Of a stretch of 11,875 nt of DNA, positions 6,221 to 11,875 are shown in pieces. The notes beneath the pieces were generated by a model. That model had not been told where the DNA came from and did not search any database. It worked only from the letters and a program-made list of their open reading frames with translations. Within the stretch, counting starts at the first letter, position 1, and every line of letters begins with the position of its first letter. The stretch is from Eubacterium sp. (GTDB taxonomy: Bacteria > Bacillota > Clostridia > Oscillospirales > Acutalibacteraceae). The translations under genes and the position numbers were made by a program. Location of the stretch: the NCBI GenBank assembly GCA_024696725.1, contig JAILGO010000164.1, positions 1 through 11,875 on the forward strand. The letters are read 5' to 3'.

Positions 6221-6354
6221 ACAATAAAGCAGAACGCACCCGTTCTCCCCTTAAGCGTTTAGTAAAAAGGGTAATACTTTTTTCAGTTATCGGATTAAGT
6301 ACGGGCGGACTGCGCTCGTACTTATTTTTTAATTCTTAAAGGAAGGTGTTTGTT
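6221..6354 (+). ncRNA. infC operon leader, likely L20-type attenuator
   Basis: The leader contains a perfect 6-bp hairpin (AGAACG/CGTTCT, 6231-6246), competing A/U- and G/C-containing pairings over 6247-6282 (CCCTT/AAGGG against AAAAAG/CTTTTT), and an intrinsic terminator (6297-6330) placed before the infC ribosome site. A terminator inside the leader of infC-rpmI-rplT is the known arrangement in Firmicutes, where ribosomal protein L20 binds the leader RNA and promotes premature termination (L20 leader family). Part of the leader (CCTTAAG, 6249-6255) can also pair with the ribosome-site region (CTTAAAGG, 6335-6342) with one bulged A. That the regulator is L20 is inferred from gene content; I have not matched the sequence to the published consensus. 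Confidence 0.68.
6297..6330 (+). terminator. Leader terminator (attenuator) upstream of infC
   Basis: AAGTACGGGCG (6297-6307) pairs with CGCTCGTACTT (6313-6323) over 11 bp including one G-U, closing a GACTG loop, and is followed by ATTTTTT. It stands between the operon promoter and infC, with no gene of its own to terminate, so it must act as a regulated attenuator. The upstream TACTT (6275-6279) can pair with AAGTA (6297-6301) and could open the stem, a possible antiterminator. Confidence 0.85.
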
Positions 6355-6876
6355 ATCAGTAAAGAGGCTCCTCAGCTTAACGGCGATATTAAGGATAAGG
6401 AAGTCCGCGTAATTTCAGATACAGGCGAGCAGCTCGGCATTATGAGCGCAAAGGACGCTCAGAAAATTGCTGACTCGAAGGGCGTAGATTTAGTAAAAAT
6501 CGCTCCTCAGGCTAAGCCGCCGGTTGTTAAAATTATGGATTATTCCAAGTATCGTTATGAACAGTCTAAGCGTGAAAAGGAAAACCGCAAGAACCAGAAA
6601 ATTGTTGAGATTAAAGAAATCCGTCTTTCGATAAACATTGATATCGGCGATTTCAATACAAAGGTTAATCAGGCGCGCAAGTTCCTTTTAAAGGGCGATA
6701 AGGTTAAGGTGTCAATCCGCCTTCGCGGACGTGAAATGGCTCATGCCGACCTTGCCGAGAATAACTGCAGACGCTTTGCGGAAGAGCTTGCAGAGGAATC
6801 GACTATTGATAAACAGCCTAAGCTTGAGGGCAGACAGGTGCTTATGTTCCTGAGCCCGAAGGTTAAGAAACAGTAA
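6355..6876 (+). CDS. infC: Translation initiation factor IF-3, probable AUC start
   Basis: IF-3 binds the 30S subunit, discriminates initiator tRNA and start codon, and prevents early 50S joining. The sequence shows the full two-domain layout: an N-terminal domain with QLNGDIKDKEVRVI and QLGIM, a conserved linker (KPPVVKIMDYSKYRYEQ) and a C-terminal domain with NTKVNQARKFLLKGDKVKV and LRGREMAH. No ATG exists at the 5' end. A GTG at 6346 is in frame, but the best anti-SD match (AGGTG, 6344-6348) overlaps it. ATC at 6355 lies 6 nt after that match and begins the residues ISKEAPQLN, as expected for IF-3 N-termini. IF-3 genes often use AUU/AUC/AUA starts, which IF-3 itself discriminates against, giving autoregulation. 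The length from ATC is 173 residues, normal for the family; from GTG it would be 176. The gene is first in the infC-rpmI-rplT operon. Confidence 0.95.
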   Translation: MSKEAPQLNGDIKDKEVRVISDTGEQLGIMSAKDAQKIADSKGVDLVKIAPQAKPPVVKIMDYSKYRYEQSKREKENRKNQKIVEIKEIRLSINIDIGDFNTKVNQARKFLLKGDKVKVSIRLRGREMAHADLAENNCRRFAEELAEESTIDKQPKLEGRQVLMFLSPKVKKQ

Positions 6877-6898
6877 TAATTTTACGGAGGAATAAATT

Positions 6899-7096
6899 AT
6901 GCCAAAAATTAAGACACACAGCGGCGCAAAGAAGCGCTTCAAGACAACCAAGAGCGGCAAGGTTAAAAGGTCTCATGCCTATACCTCGCATATTCTTACA
7001 AAGAAGTCCACAAAGCGTAAGAGAAATCTTCGCAAGCAGGTTGTTGCCGACGAAACAAATCAGAAGCAGTTAAAGAGACTTGTTCCTTACAAATAA
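6899..7096 (+). CDS. rpmI: 50S ribosomal protein L35
   Basis: 65 residues, very basic, with the standard L35 opening [15 protein letters not shown], the central [18 protein letters not shown] and the ending LKRLVPYK. It is a structural component of the large ribosomal subunit, in contact with 23S rRNA. The length is normal. ACGGAGG (6884-6890) lies 8 nt upstream of the ATG. It is the middle gene of the operon, 22 nt after infC and 41 nt before rplT, so it should share the L20-controlled transcript. Confidence 0.97.
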   Translation: MPKIKTHSGAKKRFKTTKSGKVKRSHAYTSHILTKKSTKRKRNLRKQVVADETNQKQLKRLVPYK

Positions 7097-7137
7097 TTCG
7101 TAAGGTTTTCATTATTCCGAAAGTGAGGTAATTAACT

Positions 7138-7491
7138 ATGGCAAGAGTAAAAGGCGCAATGATGACGCGTAAAAGAAGAAAAAAGGTATTAAAGGCAGCT
7201 AAGGGCTACTACGGCTCAAAGCACGCTCTTTTCAAGACAGCGAAGCAGGCTGTTATGAAGAGCGGCCAGTATGCATATATAGGAAGAAAGCAGAAGAAGA
7301 GAGATTTCAGACGTATCTGGATTACCCGTATTTCTGCTGCCTGCAAGGCTAACGGTATGAATTATTCTACCTTTATGAACGGTCTTAAGAAGGCAGGAAT
7401 CGACCTTAACAGAAAGATGCTCTCGGAAATCGCTATTTCCGACCCTGTAGCTTTCACAGCTCTTACTGACGCAGCAAAGGCTGCTTTATAA
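7138..7491 (+). CDS. rplT: 50S ribosomal protein L20
   Basis: 117 residues with the usual L20 layout: a basic N-terminal extension ([19 protein letters not shown]), then AKGYYGSK, the conserved [14 protein letters not shown] (about 54-67) and [17 protein letters not shown] near the C-terminus. L20 binds 23S rRNA early in 50S assembly and, in Firmicutes, represses its own operon by binding the leader. The N-terminal [11 protein letters not shown] has Met-Met where many bacteria have basic or Thr residues, a mild lineage difference. The ribosome site GAGG (7125-7128) is 9 nt before the ATG. It is the last gene of the operon, followed 5 nt later by the terminator. Confidence 0.97.
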   Translation: MARVKGAMMTRKRRKKVLKAAKGYYGSKHALFKTAKQAVMKSGQYAYIGRKQKKRDFRRIWITRISAACKANGMNYSTFMNGLKKAGIDLNRKMLSEIAISDPVAFTALTDAAKAAL

Positions 7492-7496
7492 TCGAG

Positions 7497-7530
7497 AAAA
7501 GCCGCGGTATAATTCCGCGGTTTTAGTTTT
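7497..7530 (+). terminator. Terminator of the infC-rpmI-rplT operon
   Basis: CCGCGG (7502-7507) and CCGCGG (7515-7520) pair over 6 bp around a TATAATT loop, with flanking AAAA (7497-7500) and TTTT (7521-7524), then AGTTTT. It begins 5 nt after the rplT stop. The next gene starts only 18 nt beyond it. Confidence 0.82.
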
Positions 7531-7548
7531 GATAAAAGGGGAGTAACT

Positions 7549-8787
7549 ATGCTTAATAATAAATGGTTCCGTGCTGCGATTCCCGCACTGCTGATACATT
7601 GCTCAATAGGTACGGTTTATTGCTGGTCAACCTTTAAAGAGGCTATTGCCGAAAAAATCGGAATGTCTACCTTTGCTGTGGGCTGGGCGTTCTCGCTCGC
7701 GATTTTCTTTCTCGGTATGTCCGCGGCGTTCGCGGGTAAAATGGTGGAAAAGGATATTCATAAATCCTCTCTTATTTCCTGTCTTTGCTTTACCGCAGGT
7801 ATGCTCGGAACGGGCCTGTTTATTCAGTTCACAACGGGAGTCGTTGCTCTTATCGGCGTGTTTGTATGCTACGGCTGTATAATGGGAATAGGACTTGGTA
7901 TCGGCTATTTAACGCCCGTTAAAACGCTTATGCTGTGGTTTTCGGAGCAAAAGGGACTTGCTACGGGTATTTCGATTATGGGCTTCGGACTCGCAAAGGC
8001 TATCGCGACTCCGATTATGGAAAAAATCCAGTCGAGCCTCGGTATATCCGCTATGTTCTATATTCTCGGCGGCGTATATTTTCTTATGATGATGCTCGGC
8101 CATTTTCTCCTTAAAAAGCCCGAAGGCTGGGTTGAACCCGACGACGAGCGCTCTTCCTTCAGACCGCTTGATATGTTTAAAAACAAGGTCTTTCTCGGTA
8201 TATGGCTTATGTTCTTTATAAACATTCACTGCGGACTCGCGCTTATTACTTATGAAAAACAGATTATCGGTACGGCGTTTGCAGGTACGGCGGCGCTTGC
8301 GGCTATGGTTAGTATAATACCGTCCGTTACGGCTGCGTTTAACGCGCTCGGAAGAATAGGCTATTCAACGGTTTCCGATAAAATGAAGGATAGAAATACC
8401 GTCTATAAAATAATTTTTACAAGCTGTATTGCGGTAACGGTTGCAGCGCTTGTTCCGTTTGCTATTACTAACGGAAGCAAGTCGGTAATCCTCGGCGCGC
8501 TTGTAATTATCCTTCTCTGCCTTGTAAACCTCGGCTACGGCGGCGGCTTCTCAACGCTTCCCGCGCTTCTGAGCTCAAGATTCGGTATGGATAAAATAAG
8601 TAAAATCCACGGGCTTTCGCTCTCTGCGTGGGCTGTTGCGGGTATTACGGGTAACAATATGAGCGAGCTTATTCTTAAGTCAACGGGAAGGAAGTACGAC
8701 TATATTCTTATAGCGACCCTTGTCCTTTATACCGCCGCTCTTGTTATCTGTTTAACGATGGTAGGTAAAAAATCAAAAGAACAGTAG
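7549..8787 (+). CDS. MFS transporter, oxalate:formate antiporter (OFA)-like
   Basis: 412 residues, about 12 TM helices in two bundles with a hydrophilic middle loop near residues 190-205 (KKPEGWVEPDDERSS). Features typical of the OFA branch of the major facilitator superfamily are G21-x2-Y24-x-W26-S27-x-F29 in TM1, the glycine-rich GIGLGIGYLTP (113-123), WFSEQKGLATG (130-140) and GFG (145-147), and a GRIGY..SDKMKDR motif after a later helix. OFA members exchange small carboxylates such as oxalate/formate, but many have other substrates; the neighbours (ribosomal operon, RNA methylase) give no hint, so no substrate is named. The start has AAGGGGAG (7535-7542) 6 nt before the ATG. No promoter is visible between the rplT terminator and this gene, so it may rely on read-through or a promoter within rplT. 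A strong terminator follows. Confidence 0.85.
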   Translation: MLNNKWFRAAIPALLIHCSIGTVYCWSTFKEAIAEKIGMSTFAVGWAFSLAIFFLGMSAAFAGKMVEKDIHKSSLISCLCFTAGMLGTGLFIQFTTGVVALIGVFVCYGCIMGIGLGIGYLTPVKTLMLWFSEQKGLATGISIMGFGLAKAIATPIMEKIQSSLGISAMFYILGGVYFLMMMLGHFLLKKPEGWVEPDDERSSFRPLDMFKNKVFLGIWLMFFINIHCGLALITYEKQIIGTAFAGTAALAAMVSIIPSVTAAFNALGRIGYSTVSDKMKDRNTVYKIIFTSCIAVTVAALVPFAITNGSKSVILGALVIILLCLVNLGYGGGFSTLPALLSSRFGMDKISKIHGLSLSAWAVAGITGNNMSELILKSTGRKYDYILIATLVLYTAALVICLTMVGKKSKEQ

Positions 8788-8799
8788 AAAAGAATAATT

Positions 8800-8839
8800 G
8801 CCGTTTTGTAGATTATTTACGAAGCGGCTTTATTTTTTT
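8800..8839 (+). terminator. Strong terminator after the MFS transporter
   Basis: GCCGTTTTGTA (8800-8810) pairs with TACGAAGCGGC (8818-8828) over 11 bp including two G-U pairs, with a 7-nt loop, followed by TTTATTTTTTT. A clear Rho-independent terminator 12 nt past the stop codon. Confidence 0.87.
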
Positions 8840-8864
8840 ACCGAAAATTTTATGAATTTAAGTA

Positions 8865-8892
8865 TTGAAATTTTTCCATTATAATGTATAAT
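8865..8892 (+). promoter_or_regulatory. Promoter of the RNA methyltransferase-dprA-topA cluster
   Basis: TTGAAA (8865-8870), a 16-nt spacer and TATAAT (8887-8892). A second TATAAT (8880-8885) overlaps the spacer but has no well-placed -35. It would give an approximately 80-nt leader holding a small GAGC-AAG-GCTC hairpin (8941-8951) and a possible CTGTG/CACAG closing stem (8918-8922 with 8962-8966). Confidence 0.68.
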
Positions 8893-8977
8893 AAAATATA
8901 TTATTTATATAGGGCGACTGTGATTGTTTTAAACGAAACGGAGCAAGGCTCAAATTTTTAGCACAGCGGAGATGTGT

Positions 8978-9745
8978 ATGGAAAGAATCACAAGCAAAAA
9001 TAATCAACTTGTTAAGGATATCAAAAGGCTTATAACCTCCACGGGCGAAAGGGCTGAAAAAAAGCTTTTCGTGCTCGAGGGAGCGAGGCTTTGCTTTGAT
9101 GTCCTTAATTCTGCGTATAGGGTAAAATATTTTCTTATTACCGAGTCCGCTCTCGGCGCGTATCCCGAAAAAGCGAAGAAGCTTGAGGCGGTAAGCGAGA
9201 AATCGTTTATTATCTCCGACGAGGTCGCAGATAAGCTGAGCGATACTAAAACCGCTCAGGGCGTGTTTGCGGTATGTCCTGTAAGAGAAAGCGAAGCGAA
9301 GCTTACCGATAAGCTCATAGCCCTCGATAACCTTCAGGACCCCGCGAATATCGGCGCGGTGTTCAGAACGGCTGAGGCGCTCGGCATTAAAACCGTAATT
9401 ACCTCTAACTGCTGCGATATATATAATCCTAAAACGCTCCGCGCCTCAATGGGCGGCGTACTGAGGCTTGATACCGTTGACTGTAAGAGCCTTTCGGATA
9501 TGCTCGTGTCGTTAAAAAACGACTACAGGGTGTATTCGACCGTTCCCGACGCAAGCGCTGAAAAAATAACCGAAACCGATTTCAGCGGAAAATGTATCTG
9601 CGTTATAGGTAACGAGGCTAACGGAGTCAGCGAAGAGGTAAAGGCTGTGTCCGACTCTCTGATAACCGTTCCCATGCAGGGTAACGCCGAAAGTCTTAAC
9701 GCCTCCGCAGCTGCGGCGATTGTTATGTGGGAAATGCTGAGGTAG
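8978..9745 (+). CDS. SpoU/TrmH-family RNA 2'-O-methyltransferase
   Basis: 255 residues. The N-terminal substrate-binding domain begins with ITSKNNQLVKDIKRL and has FVLEGARL (31-38). The C-terminal SPOUT (knotted SAM-binding) domain carries the three SpoU motifs: motif 1 around N123-x-G125-x3-R129 (QDPANIGAVFRTAEALG), motif 2 IGNEANGVS (209-217) and motif 3 VPMQGNAESLNASAAAA (230-246). The family methylates the ribose 2'-OH of rRNA or tRNA using SAM; this subgroup resembles B. subtilis YsgA, whose target I cannot assign from sequence. The start is set at 8978 because GGAG (8968-8971) is 6 nt upstream; the in-frame ATG at 8972 touches that site and would leave no spacing. It ends 4 nt before dprA, so the two are probably co-transcribed. 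Confidence 0.92.
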   Translation: MERITSKNNQLVKDIKRLITSTGERAEKKLFVLEGARLCFDVLNSAYRVKYFLITESALGAYPEKAKKLEAVSEKSFIISDEVADKLSDTKTAQGVFAVCPVRESEAKLTDKLIALDNLQDPANIGAVFRTAEALGIKTVITSNCCDIYNPKTLRASMGGVLRLDTVDCKSLSDMLVSLKNDYRVYSTVPDASAEKITETDFSGKCICVIGNEANGVSEEVKAVSDSLITVPMQGNAESLNASAAAAIVMWEMLR

Positions 9746-9749
9746 TCCG

Positions 9750-10934
9750 ATGGATATTAAATATTGGGTATGGCTTCAGCTCTGCCTCGGCGCAGGCGCC
9801 CGCTTTAAACCGATAATAGAGGAATTCGGCTCACCCGGGGAGCTGTATTCAAATAATGTAATCGACTGGAAAATGAGTCCCGTTCTCAGCCCGTTTCAGA
9901 CCGATAAGCTTTCCGGATGCTCGCTGAGAGATGCCGAGCAGGTAATTATGGACTGCGATATAAACGGCTGGGACATAATCTGCTATGAGGACGAGCGCTA
10001 TCCTCAGAAGCTTCGGGAAATATCTAATCCGCCCGCGGTTCTTTATGTGGACGGTAAGCTTCCCGAGCTTGATAAATATGCTACGGTAGGCGTTGTCGGA
10101 ACCCGTAAGGCTTCAGGCTATGGAATGACGGCGGCAAGACTAATGTCTAAAGGAATAGCTCACTGCGGCGGAATAATCATAAGCGGCGCGGCTCTCGGTA
10201 TAGACAGCGCGGCGCATAAGGGCGCGCTTGAGGCTGACGCGGTAACCGTAGCGGTGCTCGGAAGCGGCTTCGGCACGGGATATCTTAGGGCGAACAGCGG
10301 ATTAAGACAGGCTATAAAAGAAAAAGGCGCGCTGATAACCGAATTTCCGCCTTATATTAAAGCTAACCGAACGACCTTCCCGATGAGAAACAGAATTATA
10401 AGCGGCTTGTCCGACGGACTGCTCGTGGTTGAAGCAGGGGTAAAGAGCGGCTCGCTTATTACCGCACAGCACGCAGCGGAGCAGGGAAGAGATGTTTTCG
10501 TTATTCCCGCTTCGATTCTTGATTATAATTTTTACGGAACGAATAAGCTCATTGACGACGGCGCGGCGGTAGCTACCTCTCCCGAAATCATACTTGAGCG
10601 TTATGAGTCGGCTTACCGAACTCTCGATATGTCGAAGCTTAAAACAATCCGTGAGCTCGCCGAGGACGGAGTGCAGGAGGAAAGACTTAATCAGCTTTCC
10701 TTTGAAAACATCCGAATGCAACGCGCCGAGCGCCTTCACCGTGAGGAAAAAGCGCTTCAGCTTGAGGGAAACGAGCTTAAGGTCTATAACGCGCTTGAGG
10801 AAAAGCTTCAGCCGATAGACCTGATTATCGAAAAGTCGGGTCTTGAAGCTCCTAAGGTGCTTGCCGCGCTTACGGTGCTTGAAATGAAGGGTATAATTGA
10901 AAGCGCTTCGGGCAAGCAGTATATGATAAAGTAA
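9750..10934 (+). CDS. dprA: DNA-processing protein DprA (Smf)
   Basis: 394 residues. DprA binds incoming single-stranded DNA and loads RecA during natural transformation, and is also kept in many bacteria not known to be competent. Visible features are an N-terminal helical region, the lead-in DERYPQKLREISNPP (81-95), and a Rossmann-like core with VGTRKASGYG (116-125), SGAALGIDSAAH (145-156), FPMRNRIISGLS (210-221) and VVEAGVKSGSLITA (226-239). A C-terminal winged-helix domain ends with PKVLAALTVLEMKGII. Two family positions differ: the usual 'vPG' reads IPA before SILDY, and the 'YP..N..L' region reads GYLRANSGL. The start codon lies 4 nt after the methyltransferase stop, with TGAGG (9738-9742) inside that gene as ribosome site, indicating translational coupling. 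topA follows 23 nt later, the common Firmicutes order. Confidence 0.95.
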   Translation: MDIKYWVWLQLCLGAGARFKPIIEEFGSPGELYSNNVIDWKMSPVLSPFQTDKLSGCSLRDAEQVIMDCDINGWDIICYEDERYPQKLREISNPPAVLYVDGKLPELDKYATVGVVGTRKASGYGMTAARLMSKGIAHCGGIIISGAALGIDSAAHKGALEADAVTVAVLGSGFGTGYLRANSGLRQAIKEKGALITEFPPYIKANRTTFPMRNRIISGLSDGLLVVEAGVKSGSLITAQHAAEQGRDVFVIPASILDYNFYGTNKLIDDGAAVATSPEIILERYESAYRTLDMSKLKTIRELAEDGVQEERLNQLSFENIRMQRAERLHREEKALQLEGNELKVYNALEEKLQPIDLIIEKSGLEAPKVLAALTVLEMKGIIESASGKQYMIK

Positions 10935-10957
10935 ATTACCGAAAGGATATAAATATA

Positions 10958-11875
10958 ATGTCAAAACTGATTATTGTGGAATCGCCTGCAAAGGCAAAAA
11001 ACATTAAAGGCTATCTCGGAAAGGGATATGATGTAATCGCGTCGATGGGACACGTCCGCGATTTACCTGCGGCAAGACTTTCCGTAGACGTTGAAAACAA
11101 CTTTGAGCCTAAATACGCGATTATTAAGGGAAAGGAAAACTTTGTTTCGGACCTTAAGAAAAAGGCTGACAAGGCGGACTACGTTTATCTCGCAACCGAC
11201 CCTGACCGCGAGGGAGAAGCAATTTCATGGCATCTTGCGAGTATTCTCGATTTAAATTTAAACGAGAAGAACAGAGTAACCTTTAACGAAATTACAAAAA
11301 CGGGCGTACAAAAGGGTATGGCGTCGCCGAGGGAAATTGACCTCGACCTCGTTAACGCTCAGCAGGCGCGCCGTATTCTCGACAGACTTATCGGCTATAA
11401 GCTGTCCCCGTTTGTAAGCCAGAAGATAAGACGCGGACTCTCCGCAGGAAGAGTGCAGTCCGTGGCGTTAAGACTTGTCGTTGACCGCGAGGAGGAAATC
11501 AGAGCCTTCGTACCCGAGGAGTATTGGTCGATTGACGCTAAGTTTACTAATCCTCCCGAGCGTAAGGTGTTCTCCGCAGTTCTTTCCGAGGACCCTGAGG
11601 GCAATAAGCTTAAGCTCGGAAAAAAGAATATTGAAAATAAAGAAATGAGCGATAAAATTCTTGCCGACCTTGACGGCGCTGAATATACCGTTAAGTCCGT
11701 TAAGAAGGGCTCAAGAAAAAAGAGCCCGACTCCTCCGTTCATTACCTCAACGCTTCAGCAGGAGGCGTCCCGCCGTCTCGCGTTCCAGGCCAAAAGAACG
11801 ATGAAAGCCGCCCAGGAGCTATATGAGGGCGTTGACATCAAGGGTAAGGGCACTATGGGTCTTATTACCTATATG
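10958..11875 (+). CDS. topA: DNA topoisomerase I, N-terminal part (cut by window end)
   Basis: 306 in-frame codons, open at the window edge; full-length bacterial enzymes are usually about 650-900 residues. This type IA topoisomerase relaxes negative supercoils. The N-terminal Toprim domain shows IVESPAKAKNI with E8 and the metal-binding D81-P-D83-R-E85, followed by EGEAISWHL. Further on are NAQQARRILDRLIGYKLSP and GLSAGRVQSVALRL, the conserved DNA-gate segments. The last residues are GLITYM, where the Tyr at residue 305 is expected to be the catalytic tyrosine that forms the covalent 5'-phosphotyrosine bond. GAAAGGA (10941-10947) lies 10 nt before the ATG. It probably shares the transcript of the methyltransferase and dprA genes; no promoter is visible in the 23-nt gap. 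Confidence 0.96.
   Translation, partial: MSKLIIVESPAKAKNIKGYLGKGYDVIASMGHVRDLPAARLSVDVENNFEPKYAIIKGKENFVSDLKKKADKADYVYLATDPDREGEAISWHLASILDLNLNEKNRVTFNEITKTGVQKGMASPREIDLDLVNAQQARRILDRLIGYKLSPFVSQKIRRGLSAGRVQSVALRLVVDREEEIRAFVPEEYWSIDAKFTNPPERKVFSAVLSEDPEGNKLKLGKKNIENKEMSDKILADLDGAEYTVKSVKKGSRKKSPTPPFITSTLQQEASRRLAFQAKRTMKAAQELYEGVDIKGKGTMGLITYM

Noticed and set aside
8972..8977. Earlier ATG for the RNA methyltransferase (two extra residues)
   Set aside because: It abuts the GGAG ribosome site with no spacer; the ATG at 8978 is correctly spaced and gives the usual MERITSKNN start.
10302..10964. A 220-codon minus-strand open frame opposite dprA
   Set aside because: dprA is clearly the true gene here with all its motifs; the antisense product is a basic/hydrophobic composition artefact.
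1..11875. Search for a defence system, mobile element or CRISPR array
   Set aside because: No integrase, transposase, terminal repeats, spacer-repeat pattern or nuclease/effector pairing was seen; most of the gene content is housekeeping or envelope-related.

Overview
The window looks like chromosomal DNA of an anaerobic Firmicute, most likely a gut-type member of the Clostridia. The evidence is the classic Firmicutes order infC-rpmI-rplT with a leader attenuator, the dprA-topA pair, a 'reverse' rubrerythrin (typical of strict anaerobes), strong AGGAGG-type ribosome sites, and near-consensus sigma-A promoters, several with an extended TGn -10. Genus-level placement is not possible from sequence reading alone. 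No insertion sequence, phage gene, CRISPR array, rRNA or tRNA was seen.

Left part, minus strand (1-2623): three genes that appear to be transcribed separately. From right to left they are a reverse rubrerythrin (peroxide/oxygen defence), a 67-residue DUF4177-like protein, and a large multi-spanning GT-C (PMT/ArnT-like) glycosyltransferase whose C-terminus leaves the window. Each has its own readable promoter, and the first two end at hairpins.

Middle, plus strand (2831-6178): after a divergent promoter region come three envelope-associated proteins. The first is a metallophosphoesterase with a C-terminal membrane tail and an altered GNH motif. The second is a GtrA-like four-helix membrane protein with an unusually large loop and an acidic Ala-rich tail. 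The third is a polytopic protein resembling the YjdF/DUF2238 family. Together with the glycosyltransferase they suggest a surface-polymer or envelope neighbourhood, but a shared pathway is only an inference from proximity.

Translation block (6186-7530): a TTGACA/TAATAT promoter, a leader of about 130 nt with an intrinsic terminator upstream of infC (L20-type attenuation), infC with a probable AUC start codon, rpmI, rplT, and a terminator. An MFS transporter of the oxalate:formate antiporter type follows (7549-8787) with its own strong terminator.

Right end (8865-11875): one promoter appears to serve a SpoU/TrmH-family RNA methyltransferase, dprA (4 nt downstream, probably translationally coupled) and topA. 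topA is cut by the window edge one codon after its presumed catalytic tyrosine.

No intergenic stretch exceeds 300 bases; the longest is the 207-bp divergent region 2624-2830. I did not find a convincing undescribed system. The most interesting points are the ATHD active-site variant of the tail-anchored phosphoesterase, the infC leader with its noncanonical start, and the two poorly characterised membrane proteins.
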